A DNA stretch of 64,000 nt from Tritrichomonas foetus (taxonomy: Eukaryota; Parabasalia; Tritrichomonadida; Tritrichomonadidae): the NCBI GenBank assembly GCA_001839685.1, contig MLAK01000567.1, positions 8,658 to 72,657 on the forward strand. The letters are read 5' to 3'. The notes below the pieces were generated by a model. It did not search any database. It was not told the DNA's origin and saw only the letters and a program-made list of their open reading frames with translations. A program made the position numbers and the translations under genes. Numbering within the stretch: the first letter of the stretch is position 1; every line of letters starts with the position of its first letter. This document shows, piece after piece, positions 48,046-58,822 of the stretch.

Positions 48046-49345
48046 ATGATGAATCAAGCAAATACTCAAAATAGTAATCAAGTTATTTATCGCAAAGTAG
48101 AATCAGAAATCGATGAAAAGATTTAATCCCGACAAATATACACCATTGGTCTCGATTTAATGAAAAAAATAACTTCCTCATTTCTGGCATGAGAAAGTGA
48201 GGAGTTGAAATTGCCAAAAATATTATTTTAGCAGATATTATAATAGTTGCTGCTCATGATACAAAAATAATTAATTATTACTGAAACAAGAGGAGTTTTT
48301 GGTTAGATTTTCGATCTATTAGGAAATGATTTTATTGTTTCTGATCTAACTGGTGAAACTCCATTACGTTTCCTAATTAGTGTTATTAAACGATCAAAGG
48401 ATGGAGTGCGTACTATTCAAGAAGGAGAAACTCATAATCTGAGTGATGGTGATCATTTACGATTTGAAGAAGTACAAGGAATGATAGAATTAAATGATAA
48501 AGAATTTCCAGTCAAAGCAATAAACAATCGGCGATTTTCAATTGGAGATACATCATCTTTTGGTGAATTTTCTAACATTCATAGAGTTGGTTATGACAAT
48601 CATCAACATAAAATAATGCAAAATTTGACATTTTTCATTGTAGGTATAGGTGCAATTGGATGTGAACAACTGAAAAAATGTATTTTTATTAGGTTGTGAG
48701 CAGAAATAAATTGCACAATAAATTTAAATGTGAAGATCATTTGAAAAACATGACTTCTATATAATAAGTGAGTTTCTTGAAAAAAATAATAAGAGCTAAT
48801 AAAATAGTATTTTTATCTTTTATTCCATGTTAATTTTTTTATCATGATTTTACTGAACATCAATTCATTTAGTGTTTCTTCTGGGGTTTCAAGAAGACTT
48901 TTATAGAATCTTCGTATTCTCGAAGCATAATCAATGTATATGTAACATAATAAATCGGAAAGAAAGGATATTCTCTCAAACATTATCCTCTTCATTTGAT
49001 GTATTTTGTGTTTGGTTGAAAAAAATGTATGGATCGAAATTTGGGATTATCTTCTCATGGTAACTAAAAAAGATTGTTTCATTCGGATATTAGATTTAGT
49101 GTCTAACATTGGTTTAAATATCACAGTTATTAAAAAATTGTTCTTTTTGAAAACTAAATATAAGAGGAATTAGCATTGATCAATCATTTATCACTAAAAT
49201 ATATTGATTCACAATCTTGGGTCATCTATTCATGCTTGAGTGAAAGTAACAAATTAGGCAAGAGAGATTATATTATAAGGAAAAGATTCAACTTCAAATG
49301 CATATGATGTTCCTTTGTAAAACATTTCATTTACACAATTAATAG
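48046..49345 (+). pseudogene. Decayed ubiquitin-activating enzyme E1 gene (UBA1 type)
   Basis: Fragments in the correct E1 order are separated by stops, frameshifts and deletions. At 48046: MMNQANTQ...SEIDEKI, stop TAA 48124, then SRQIYTIGLDLMKKITSS, stop TGA 48190. In another frame: GVEIAKNIILADIIIV. After loss of ~85 residues: TETRGVFG, stop, IFDLLGNDFIVSDLTGETPL, DGDHLRFEEVQGMIELN, RRFSIGDTSSFGEF and TFFIVGIGAIGCEQLKK, ending at the TGA of 48697-48699. After ~470 bases of unrelated or decayed sequence, 49173-49290 reads ALINHLSLKYIDSQSWVIYS then CLSESNKLGKRD, matching the E1 ALDN-YID-LESGTLGTKG block. A trace STSNAYDVP near 49290 fits the next block. The catalytic-cysteine and C-terminal domains are not seen. 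It is non-functional; an intact copy elsewhere is assumed. Confidence 0.85.
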
Positions 49346-49920
49346 AAAAATTTTTAGTGAGGTCGTTGAAAAGATAACTGCATTCATGATTCCAATACTA
49401 CACGTGAAGATTTCTATTAGATTTAGGAGAAAGATAGAACATCGTTATCGATAGTAGGCAGATTTTGTCTATACTTTAGTGGAGCTCTGCTTTCCCCAAG
49501 CATCTAAAAAGACATATTGTTCATATATTCAAATACTCAGAAAATTGATCAGCTTTTTGACTATATAAGAGTGAAATGATAATTCTTCTTGATATGTTCC
49601 ATTGAAGAAAATGGGATTGAAGTAGAAAGAAGAGTGATAATTAAAGAAAATATATTCAATAAAATAAGGCCCAAGCACACAGTGAAAAAAGTTGTGCAAA
49701 TGAAGAAAAGATTCAAAAATAGTTTAAAACCCCTTAATACGTGATTTTATAGAAATAATTAATGAATTATTATTCGATTGTGTAGCTCCATGCTAAAAAA
49801 CCGATGATTTGCTTTATCAATTCACTTACTTTTTTGATAGCAAATTTATCAACTTTTTAAATAATTTACAAAAAACTAACACAAAAAACATTTTTTTGAG
49901 GTGAAATCTCTTCGTAATCC
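49346..49920. other. Intergenic, 575 bp
   Basis: Downstream of the last recognisable E1 fragment and upstream of importin beta. Further E1 remnants were not convincing. TTTTTTGATAGCAA near 49833 resembles a word upstream of CK2 alpha. Confidence 0.45.
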
Positions 49921-52560
49921 ATGTCAAAACCGCTATTAATTCAGTCCATGAACATCGATCAGGAGCTTCAAGGGCAGCTCGCCAATGCTCTTGAACTTTT
50001 GAACAACCCAAGTATCTCTCCAGAACAACGCGCAAGTATATTTCAATTTTCGTACACATTCCGAAAGAACGATCCATTAAAATTTATTATTTATTTAATT
50101 ATTCATTTAGCTAATCCAAATACATCAGAATTATCACGTGCTGTTGCCGCTATTTGGCTTTACGAGTCACTTCACAAGCGCACACCTGATGCACAACGCC
50201 ATTTTGTGGTTCAATGGTTTAAAGTCGATCTAAACATTCGTGACCAACTTCGCCTATCAGCAACTGAAGGACTCACTCATAGTTCCACAGACAGCCTTAA
50301 GTTTCAATGCGCGAACCTTCTCGGCCTATTTTATGCCATCGAATTTTATACGTCTTGCACTAGAGAGTCAATCAATCCCGTTTTCAATACCTCTTTTTCC
50401 GAACTTATCGATATAGCCATGAATTCCGATCCAGGAACGCGAATTTTATTATATGGCCTCTTCCAAAATTTCGCAATGAACTCGCTCGAACTCAACCCAA
50501 ATTGCGCCCACGATCAGCCGTTTCTACTTTACGCACCGCGCCTGTACGACGTCTATTTGGCCGGAATGATGTCAGGCGTATTGGAATTACAAGGAAAGGC
50601 CCTTGAAGCGTTTACCTCATCATTTTTGATATTTAAACGTCATTTCTCATTCCTTAAGAATCGAACAGACCTTCTTGAAGTTGTTTTCCAGATCATCCTA
50701 TCAAATATTCCACCTTTGTGCACCCCAGCTTACCAGCTTCTTCGGAAATGTATTGACTGCTGCTATCCAGACATGAGCGCCCATATGGAGCAGATCAAGC
50801 AGATCACATTAATTGATATGAAAAGCGGAAATGAATTTCGGCAAATTGAGGCCTGCTTTTTATGGTCAACAATTGGTGATGTTGAAAGTGATATTCAAAA
50901 CACAAACAAAAATCTCGTTAAACTAAAACATCGAGATTTTACTGCAACTGAGTTTCATTCAAAATGGGCTTTCACTCAACTTTTTGAATCACTCGTTATG
51001 TTGATTTGCAATACAGACATAAGTGAAACACAAGCTAGTATTCACCTGGAATTCACCCCAGCACATGCCGCATTTTCTTGTTTATCGTCTTTGACAAAAG
51101 CAACAGATGATTTTTCATTACCGCTTATCTTTAAGTTTGTCCAGGATCATGCTCAAGCTGAAGACTGGCGACTAAGATATGCATCTGCTCTTCTTCTTAA
51201 TGCTGCATCACAAGTACCATCATTCAATAATGTGAAAAACATTTTAATCGCTTATGAATTCTTTGTGACAGCCATTGTTGATGCTGTCCCGCGTATCTCT
51301 GAAGTTGCCATGTGGTCACTTGGTCGTTTGGTTAATGAAATTCCAGAACTTGTTGTCGATCAGGTCCGCTTCGGTCGATTATGTGAAAATGTTGCTCAAA
51401 AAATGGACGTTTCTGATGAACTCACTTCTCGAGCATGTTGGCTTTTAAACGTCTGTTTTAATGTATTTTGTTTAGATGATACAAATTCACCACTTGTTCA
51501 GAATTTTGAAAAATTCTCCATTTTATTAATGCAAGCTGCTGATAAATATGATGTTAATGCCCAAGATGCTGCTTTTGGCGCATTAAATCGTTTAATTGAA
51601 CGAACACCATCAACAATTGCAGATCAATACAATCAATTATTTAATATGGTTACTGCCAAACTTTCTGTTTTAATTTCTGCTGATGATACTGTTCGAAACA
51701 ATCCAAAGTACACCCAACAAATGATTGGCTTACTTTCTTTGGTTCAAGCAATAGTTATGAATGTCGGCGAAATGATTCGAAATGTTTCTGATCAATTAAT
51801 GTCAATGTTAATTGTTGCGTTAGATTTCCAAAATGGCACTTTTGTTTGTGAGGTTTTGCCTGCAATGGGAGCAGTTGCTCGTGCAATTCAAGAAGATTTC
51901 GGGAAATACATGCCTTCTTTACTTGAAAAAGTATTCGAATACTTGTCAAAGGCCGAATTCGTTCAACCTGCTGCAGTTTTCGTCGCTGATATATTCAACA
52001 GTTTCCCTTCATTCCCTGATGAATTAACTGACCGTTTTGTTAAGGCTCTCTTTAATACATTGAATTTCGATGACATTACAACACAAGCAATAATTGCATC
52101 TTTTTCTGCCCTTGCTGAAATCGCAAAAATGATTCGCGAAAAGTGTCTCCCATGGATCGAAACTTATTTGGAGTTACTTGAAAGTGAAAGCCGATCAATG
52201 CTTTCAAGCGAAGATGAAAATCTTGATCAAGATAATGCACAGAGTTTTGCAATTGAGAATTTACAGATTTATCAAACATTAGTACCAATTCTTTCACCAA
52301 TTCCAAAAGGTGATCGAAAAGTTAGAAACTTTTTCCATATTTTCGAAAAGATTGTGAAATTACAAAATAGATTGGATGAGTCTGTTTATCCTGATGCTGT
52401 TATTTTAATTAGAATGATTGCAGAAACTTATCAGAGAAGAATGAACGTTTATTTAAATAAGCCTGCAGTTATAGAAATTCTGAAAAAGGCATCAGAATCA
52501 GTGGATGCCCAACTAGCCCAACTTGCAAAAGACACATTGGATATCGTGAGACGATTCTAA
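49921..52560 (+). CDS. KPNB1: Importin beta-1-like karyopherin, HEAT repeats (879 aa)
   Basis: A nuclear import receptor that binds importin alpha or cargo, nucleoporins and Ran-GTP. The length (879) is close to human importin beta-1 (876). The whole protein is a chain of antiparallel HEAT helices. The N-terminus has an importin-beta N-like pattern (ELLNNPSISPEQRASIFQFSYTFRKND). The middle carries landmarks equivalent to the importin-beta DWRxRxAAxxA and ExAxWxxGRL helices: AQAEDWRLRYASALLLNAAS and ISEVAMWSLGRLVNEIPE, followed by SRACWLLNVCF. An acidic stretch (SSEDENLDQDNAQSF, near 760) is present. There is no membrane segment. Assignment to beta-1 rather than transportin rests on length and these landmarks. 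Confidence 0.85.
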   Translation: MSKPLLIQSMNIDQELQGQLANALELLNNPSISPEQRASIFQFSYTFRKNDPLKFIIYLIIHLANPNTSELSRAVAAIWLYESLHKRTPDAQRHFVVQWFKVDLNIRDQLRLSATEGLTHSSTDSLKFQCANLLGLFYAIEFYTSCTRESINPVFNTSFSELIDIAMNSDPGTRILLYGLFQNFAMNSLELNPNCAHDQPFLLYAPRLYDVYLAGMMSGVLELQGKALEAFTSSFLIFKRHFSFLKNRTDLLEVVFQIILSNIPPLCTPAYQLLRKCIDCCYPDMSAHMEQIKQITLIDMKSGNEFRQIEACFLWSTIGDVESDIQNTNKNLVKLKHRDFTATEFHSKWAFTQLFESLVMLICNTDISETQASIHLEFTPAHAAFSCLSSLTKATDDFSLPLIFKFVQDHAQAEDWRLRYASALLLNAASQVPSFNNVKNILIAYEFFVTAIVDAVPRISEVAMWSLGRLVNEIPELVVDQVRFGRLCENVAQKMDVSDELTSRACWLLNVCFNVFCLDDTNSPLVQNFEKFSILLMQAADKYDVNAQDAAFGALNRLIERTPSTIADQYNQLFNMVTAKLSVLISADDTVRNNPKYTQQMIGLLSLVQAIVMNVGEMIRNVSDQLMSMLIVALDFQNGTFVCEVLPAMGAVARAIQEDFGKYMPSLLEKVFEYLSKAEFVQPAAVFVADIFNSFPSFPDELTDRFVKALFNTLNFDDITTQAIIASFSALAEIAKMIREKCLPWIETYLELLESESRSMLSSEDENLDQDNAQSFAIENLQIYQTLVPILSPIPKGDRKVRNFFHIFEKIVKLQNRLDESVYPDAVILIRMIAETYQRRMNVYLNKPAVIEILKKASESVDAQLAQLAKDTLDIVRRF

Positions 52561-55265
52561 TCACTTTTTTTCACCTATCAGTTTTTTTGAATTGCGCTTT
52601 TTTTATTTAGAAAATATATAAAATTGAATCATCAGAGAAAGAGAGACTAACAAAAATAATTGTTTGAAATGTATGTATTTTTATTTATTACTATGCAACT
52701 TTGAAATGTAAATATTTTTATTTACGATAGTTTATTTAAAAAAAATTAACATTTTATACTTTCTTCTTTTTTTTATCTCTTTATTTGAATTATGGAAGAA
52801 TCAAATGATTGAGAAAGTTATTAAAGAAGGAAAAAGCTTCCATATTCTATTAATTCAAAGATTACTATTAAAAACCATGGATCATTGATCTGAAGTCACC
52901 AATGTTGAAAGATATTACTGGAAACTAACATATTCACAACAATATCGAATAGGCATCAAAGTTGGGATTTCTTTTGTTAAATGCTTCTTAGTCAACTTGC
53001 AACAGCTCCATTTTAATGGAATTTTTAATCAACACAAAAATGGAGACAACAACAAGTCAAGCTTCAAATAAAATATACTAAATTCACATTTTCCTGAGTG
53101 GAAATCGAAATATTATCTGAAAACATAGCTCATGAATGGTTGATAAACAGAGAAAACTGAAAAAATATTTTTACAAAATCAACAGAATCATTTATGAAAT
53201 AAATTTAATGTTGAACAATCTGAATGCATTAAAAAAACATATGATGACTTGATATTTTCAACTGTAATAAAGAAAAATCCCATCCGTTCATAGAGACAGG
53301 AATAACGATTGGAGAAATTTTGTCGAAATTGGCAAATTTCAAATTTCGCGAAATAAAAATTTGCTTACACAAATATGGTCATTTTCAATAGAAACAGTCA
53401 GGGTGATAACAATGATGATGGAAGAGAATAGATCTGATTTATATGGTATTAATACAATATTATTTATAATAAGATTTGGAGATTACTGATAGTGACATCT
53501 TGTGTTATCTTGGGAATAACTGGTATTTCTGAAGATTGAAATTTTGAAATAAATTTGGACGAATTGTAATAATTAGAAGTTTTTGAATAAATTTTATGTA
53601 AACATGATATGCATATATTTCCTGCTAAAATATTATTATAACCGAATAATTGTGTTGTTTTGGAGGATTAAATTTTAATAATTACTAAAGAAATAATATG
53701 AAATCATGCACAAAGTTATATAAAACAGGAAATAAATTGATTAAAAGTTAAATCAATAATCAGTTTTTTTTTATCCTCAGTTTTTCAAATGAATCACGTT
53801 GTTTTTTGAATTATAATTCAAAATATTGAATAAATTTATCCATATTCAAATTTGTTAATACATTCAAATATTTGAGATGGTGACTTAACGAGAATGAATC
53901 ATGAACATCCCCTATCCTAGAAAAGTTAAACCATAAATATTGGGAGGATAGTGATATACATATGAATTAAATAATTGAAACCAAAATAAATTTAAAAATA
54001 TTGCCCACATTTAACAATTAGATAGATATCGCGTTAGATTTATTAAAAAGAAGGCCTAGATATATGGGACATAATTTATTTGTGATTGAATTATTACAGT
54101 AAATATATTTAAATATCATTTGATGGGGAGAGAAAACTCAAATATTCATCAAACCGAAAATGTCACAGCAAGAAAGGAGATTCCGCTATTATTGAAATGC
54201 TACATTCAATATTGATGAAATCAACTCATTAATTAAGTTTACTATAGTTCAGCATCAAATATATAAGTTTTCGTTAGAAACGCCAGTCAATGTGAAATAT
54301 TTATCAATTTTATTCGATAGAATTTATGGATCAAGCAATGAAACACATCATTAAATATGTCCATGAATGAAAAAATGTGACAAAGTGGAAAACACAGCCT
54401 AATAATAAAGCAACAGCACAAATTGTTCCAGAGATGATTTATGAAATGATTCATAATCGTGATTCAGCAATTTTTTAATTTTTAAATATTCGAATGACCA
54501 AAAAATATTTGAAAAAACCAATTGGAAATCATTTTCAATATAGGTGTGAATATTTAAACCATCATAATTTCATATTTTGGCAATCCTAAAAAAAAAAATC
54601 GGAATTGATCAAATTTCGGACAAATAACTATTTGATACAGAATTTGGATATAAATATGGTATATAGCATAATTCTAATTGGATGTATTCCATTTATCTTT
54701 CTATTTCTATTTTTCGAATATTCCATTTTGCCTTTTTTATTTCATGATAGAATATTTATCCCTTTTATAGATATGCACTTCAAAACAATTGTTTTTTTAT
54801 GGCAAAAGGGATGTCACCCAATCTTGGGATCAATTTGGCTTTTCCTTGTATGAAAAAAGTGTCAAATTTCCAGTTATCTGATTATTGGAATACAATGTTA
54901 GCCTATTTCTATTACCCACTTAAAATCTAAAAACAAGATAACAAGTCTAATCTAATTTCACTCTTGGAATTATGAAGATAATTCATCAATAAAGTTGAGG
55001 AAAATTGAATTTAATGGTTTTACAATATGAAGATTAAATTGACTTGATTGAAAATTCAATTCATCATCACGAAAAATGCCAATCTCATTTGATGGTGAAA
55101 ATCTCTTATATTTGACCATTTCACAAAAAGTGTCATCAAGCTCGGTGAGTTTCTTATTCAAATTTTGAATTATCTTTCAAAAAACTTTTTAAATGTCCAT
55201 ATTCAAAAATTGAATGATTAATTAAAAAAAATGAAAATAACTCCTATTATTTTCCATATCATTTC
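52561..55265. other. Gene-poor region, 2.7 kb, with possible coding relics
   Basis: AT-rich sequence. Two stretches look faintly coding. At 52805-53071 there are 88 codons with one internal TGA (52886-52888), with an open second part reading YYWKLTYSQQYRIGI and QQLHFNGIF. At 54160-54480 short frames appear in two phases (DEINSLIKFTIVQHQIYKF; KNVTKWKTQPNNKATAQIV). Neither could be assigned. A minus-strand frame of ~60 codons at 54970-55161 lacks an ATG. Confidence 0.4.
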
Positions 55266-55865
55266 ATGAATCATCAAGCATTTTATGAAATATTTGTTTG
55301 CAACCCAATGAGGTTCCTCAAAGAAGTACGAATCAATGAATTAATGCCAATCGGTTGTTTAGATGGAATCATTCTTCCATTTCATCATCCTCAAAATATT
55401 CATTTGGATGATGAAAATATGAAATGTGATTCACAATCTAAAGGTAATATTAATTGTTGCTTTGAAAAAGATAATTCCTCAATAAATCCAACTTTTATAT
55501 TCAAAGGAATGATTCTTGATCGGAAAAAATCATTCAAATTTTACAATATTGGAAAAGGAGATGTTATAATGGCGATAGAAAAGAATAAGTTTACCCAGAA
55601 GTTTAATTTCTTCCTCAAAACTTATGATTACGACGAATTCAAAAATCGCCTCATTCAAATTAAAGACAGAAGTTTCAGAAGAGAATTAAGTCGAATTATC
55701 GATCAAAAAGTTACATTAAAAGAAGATTATTTGATAAGGTCAGCCTTTTCAAAACGCAAATCAACCTTGTATAAAAAAGATCCGAATCAAAGTCAGATCA
55801 AAATTGAAGATTACTCAAAAAATACAGAACCATCTGTTGATCCACTGCCTTTGTTTATCTTTTGA
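55266..55865 (+). CDS. Small ubiquitin-fold-like protein (199 aa)
   Basis: Residues ~75-106 (NPTFIFKGMILDRKKSFKFYNIGKGDVIMAI) match the second half of a ubiquitin-like fold: strand with FxFKGxxL, short loop, KSFxxYNI turn, and a final strand. Residues ~12-45 could supply the first hairpin and helix, with an acidic insert between. The C-terminal ~90 residues are basic and helical without a known domain. No terminal Gly-Gly is present. It is likely a lineage-specific Ubl-fold protein. A TCATT motif lies 8 bases before the ATG and could be its initiator. Confidence 0.5.
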   Translation: MNHQAFYEIFVCNPMRFLKEVRINELMPIGCLDGIILPFHHPQNIHLDDENMKCDSQSKGNINCCFEKDNSSINPTFIFKGMILDRKKSFKFYNIGKGDVIMAIEKNKFTQKFNFFLKTYDYDEFKNRLIQIKDRSFRRELSRIIDQKVTLKEDYLIRSAFSKRKSTLYKKDPNQSQIKIEDYSKNTEPSVDPLPLFIF

Positions 55866-56248
55866 TGCAGAAAATTATTCTTTTTTGTTTGAATTTTTAA
55901 AAATTTGTTGGAAAATAAAAAATTGGCCAAATCAGATCATGAATTGTATTAAACTTATAAATTTGTATTTAACCACTTAATAGTTTATGATTTCATTTTA
56001 TTTCAAATATCATGTAAATAATAAAACGGTAGTATTTTTGAAAAATGAATGAACATTGAGCTAGTGAGGTTATTTATATCTTTATTTGAGAATTATAATA
56101 TCTCTTTTTAATTTATTTGTCGAGAAATGAAGAGTAATAATACTTATCGTTTTCAAATTTAATTTGAATGTAACGATAATATCATTTTCAGAAGTCACAT
56201 TTAAAATTCATCAATAAACTACGATAAAATCTGTGAAATTGCAAAAAA
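55866..56248. other. Intergenic, 380 bp
   Basis: Upstream of the HPS1-like gene; TCACA at 56194-56198 lies about 55 bases before its ATG. No gene was seen. Confidence 0.4.
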
Positions 56249-57655
56249 ATGAATCTCGACACGAAAGTTCGTGTTATCTCAGATACGACCACTTTTTATC
56301 CAGTCGAAAAGGATGGTGAAGAGTCTCATCATAGAAATGACAATATGTCACTTCGTACGACCCTTGTTTATCTCCACGAGCAAATGGGCGAAGATTTTCA
56401 ATTTTTTACAGCAGACGATCTTTTTGTTGTTCTCCAACAGTGGCGAGGAATGTTGTTTTTTATTCAAACGAATAATGCCAGATTTCAAGAAGTAATGCGC
56501 CTCCAATTGCAAACCATTCGCGAAATTTTAATCTTTTTATTTGGTACAAAATTTGAATCAGTTATGAAAAGGAGTATTTCGATGGACAAAAGAAAAGTTT
56601 TTTCACAGTATGTTGACAATTACTTGGCCCTATGCCAGGAAGATTATGTTTATCTTTTAAATGCAATGCGCGTTGATTCCGATTCAAAAGAAATGAGTGA
56701 CTTTTTCTTAAAAGTTGTTTCCTCAATTGCACCTGATTTTGACATAAATATGCTGAATGTCATCCTTTTTAATAAAAACAAAATTGTTGCTCGGTATGAT
56801 GCTCCAAATGCAGTAAAAGTTGATCCAGAAACATTTTTAACATTATCAGTTTTTGAAAGAGTTGAATATTCTGAACTCGACAATCAAATTTCAGACGATA
56901 TTCAAAAAAACAATAAATTTGATGCATCTTTTGTTGAATCACCAAACAATTCCTCAATGAAACATAAAAACGCTTTCCTTAGAATTGAGAGAACACCAGT
57001 AGCATGCTTGCTCTCCAGTTCACGACTAGGTGAATCTTCTCCATTTGTAATTCTTGTCGCTACCCAAAATATGAAAATTTCTGAAGAAATGAGACAATTA
57101 ATTATGAAGTTTATATCAGCTGTTACTTCACAATTAATGAAATTTGTGGTTCCTCAACCTGAACCACAACCAATACAGGTCATGGAAGAACTAATACATT
57201 ATATCCTTATCGATCGAACACACGGAAACGTTTGGGAGCTTCCTCTCGATCTTTCAACTGGATTTTTAATGGATTATTTGCATATTGATGACGAAGATGA
57301 AGCTATTGAAAAAATGCAAAAGCTTACACAACAGATGGCAGCATATGGAATGTCTGCAATGATGCGTGGTTATACAACAATGATGTGGGGAGAACAGGAT
57401 TTCCAATTTTGTTACGAATTACGTTTTGAAGACGAAGATCATGAAATTTTGAAGCCTACCCACGTTTTTAGTCCACCACCTTTTAATGACGATAATGGAA
57501 TAAATTACAGATTAATTACAAACAGCCTCTTTCCAAATGATGAAGGAATCACCTGTTTGGAGCTTCTTTCTGTTTATCAAGGAAAAGTTCAGGTCAAAAC
57601 GGTTATGCAGGCTAATGAAACACTTTTTGATATTTACCGACAAACACACACTTAA
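56249..57655 (+). CDS. HPS1/Mon1-family longin protein, probable Rab GEF subunit (468 aa)
   Basis: This belongs to the Fuzzy/MON1/HPS1 family, whose members pair with a partner to activate Rab GTPases on endosomes and lysosome-related organelles. The N-terminal region (~33-130) has longin-type content (MSLRTTLVYLHEQMG..., DLFVVLQQWRGMLFFIQTNN, LQTIREILIFLFGTKFE). The strongest match is to the HPS1 C-terminus: LIHYILIDRTHGNVWELP (~316-333), then RGYTTMMWGEQDFQFCYELRFED (~373-395), then CLELLSVYQGKVQVKTVMQ and LFDIYRQ at the end, in the same order as HPS1. It is shorter than human HPS1 (700 aa), lacking the middle linker. HPS1 is preferred over Mon1 on these blocks. The stop reads TAAA. Confidence 0.68.
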   Translation: MNLDTKVRVISDTTTFYPVEKDGEESHHRNDNMSLRTTLVYLHEQMGEDFQFFTADDLFVVLQQWRGMLFFIQTNNARFQEVMRLQLQTIREILIFLFGTKFESVMKRSISMDKRKVFSQYVDNYLALCQEDYVYLLNAMRVDSDSKEMSDFFLKVVSSIAPDFDINMLNVILFNKNKIVARYDAPNAVKVDPETFLTLSVFERVEYSELDNQISDDIQKNNKFDASFVESPNNSSMKHKNAFLRIERTPVACLLSSSRLGESSPFVILVATQNMKISEEMRQLIMKFISAVTSQLMKFVVPQPEPQPIQVMEELIHYILIDRTHGNVWELPLDLSTGFLMDYLHIDDEDEAIEKMQKLTQQMAAYGMSAMMRGYTTMMWGEQDFQFCYELRFEDEDHEILKPTHVFSPPPFNDDNGINYRLITNSLFPNDEGITCLELLSVYQGKVQVKTVMQANETLFDIYRQTHT

Positions 57656-58043
57656 ATAAACATGTTTTCTTATTCATACAAAATTATATAAGCTGTTTAT
57701 TTATTTATTATAATTACGCATGGAAATAGGGACGAAATTTTTATCCTTCCAGGAAAAAATGTCAGATAAAATAGAAATAAAAACGATTTTAATTATTATT
57801 TGAATCAATCATTTAATCACACTTTTGGTGATACAGTTTTTACAATGTATCAATATTTTCTGCTGGAAGTACTTTTTATGGTATTTCTTAATTCATAATT
57901 CATAATAAAAACACTAAAATTATAAAGCAATATTTGGAAAACTCTCTCGTCAAAGCACAGAAAAATAGAAAAGAAATAGAGAATAAATTACTTAAATATA
58001 AAATCTTTAAAAATAAGAGTATCTAAATCACCAAACAGAGTCC
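57656..58043. other. Intergenic between convergent genes, 390 bp
   Basis: AT-rich 3' regions of the HPS1-like (plus) and coiled-coil (minus) genes. No feature was recognised. Confidence 0.4.
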
Positions 58044-58577
58044 TTATTCTTCACTTTCGAAAATGGATTGAATCCTTCTGAGGTCTCTATCGCATTCTTG
58101 GCTTGAGAGCCTGATCTTTACTTCTTCAGGTTGTTTCGTCCTTGTCATCATCTGCGTGTCAGGTGGCATTTGAGGGAAGTCAATCGCATTTTCTTGGATA
58201 TAAGCAGCAAAGTCTTTCCCTTTGAGATCTTTGAGTTGTGCCGTGATGTTTTGGTCAGACTGATAATATGCGCGGATGAGCCTTTCGTTTAAAGTTGTTT
58301 TGGCGACTCGAAATTCACGATCGATTCGATCTGTTTCTTTCTGGTATTGTTTCTGAATGATGTCTTTTCGGAGTTCATGCCTCTCTGTAATTTTCTTCTT
58401 CTTTCGCTCGTGCTGTTCTTGAATTATGTCTATACATGCCTTTTGATCTGTATTTTCGTTGTTTTGTAATTTATTCCACTCTATTTCTAGATCGATCATT
58501 GCTTTTTGATAGGCGACAAATTCAGCTCTTTGGACTTCGGGCAAATCATCAGGAATTGTGATATCTGCAATCGACAT
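58044..58577 (-). CDS. Helical coiled-coil protein, possibly Sds3-like (177 aa)
   Basis: A long charged helix spans ~18-125 (VQRAEFVAYQKAMIDLEIEWNKLQ...; ERKKKKITERHELRKDIIQKQYQKETDRIDREFRVAKTTLNERLIRAYY). The spacing of R/E-rich heptads and the REFRVAKTTLNERL segment are reminiscent of the Sds3/BRMS1 coiled-coil of histone deacetylase complexes, but the match is weak. The C-terminus has a PQMPPDTQMM linker and an acidic end. The ATG at 58575-58577 (MSIADITIPDD) is used; the longer frame would start with TTG. Confidence 0.5.
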   Translation of the reverse strand: MSIADITIPDDLPEVQRAEFVAYQKAMIDLEIEWNKLQNNENTDQKACIDIIQEQHERKKKKITERHELRKDIIQKQYQKETDRIDREFRVAKTTLNERLIRAYYQSDQNITAQLKDLKGKDFAAYIQENAIDFPQMPPDTQMMTRTKQPEEVKIRLSSQECDRDLRRIQSIFESEE

Positions 58578-58813
58578 TATGCATGGAGACCGTTTACCAA
58601 GCCAATTCAAATCACATGTCTCAATCCTAAAACAAGTTTTTTTTCATCTCACAAATCATCTTATGAATGAAATGTGATATAAAATGTATTTGAATCGAAT
58701 TGATTGTTGATGTCATTTCAGATCACAATTCATCTTGTTTGGGTCTTCAATGTTGTTGATGACAAAGGTGAAAAATATAGTGAAAATAACGATTATATTT
58801 GAATGTTTAATTG

Positions 58814-58818
58814 GTCAT
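58814..58818 (+). promoter_or_regulatory. TCATT initiator-like motif before SGT1
   Basis: TCATT fits the trichomonad initiator pattern TCA(C/T)(A/T), with the A seven bases before the ATG at 58823. Position is typical; sequence is short, so this is an inference. Confidence 0.35.
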
Positions 58819-58822
58819 TACA

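Noticed and set aside
54605..54853. 82-codon hydrophobic frame
   Set aside because: It begins with TTG, its hydrophobicity is what T-rich noise produces, and it has no context.
54970..55161. 63-codon minus-strand frame before the small ubiquitin-like gene
   Set aside because: There is no ATG start and no recognised product; its composition is somewhat protein-like but insufficient.
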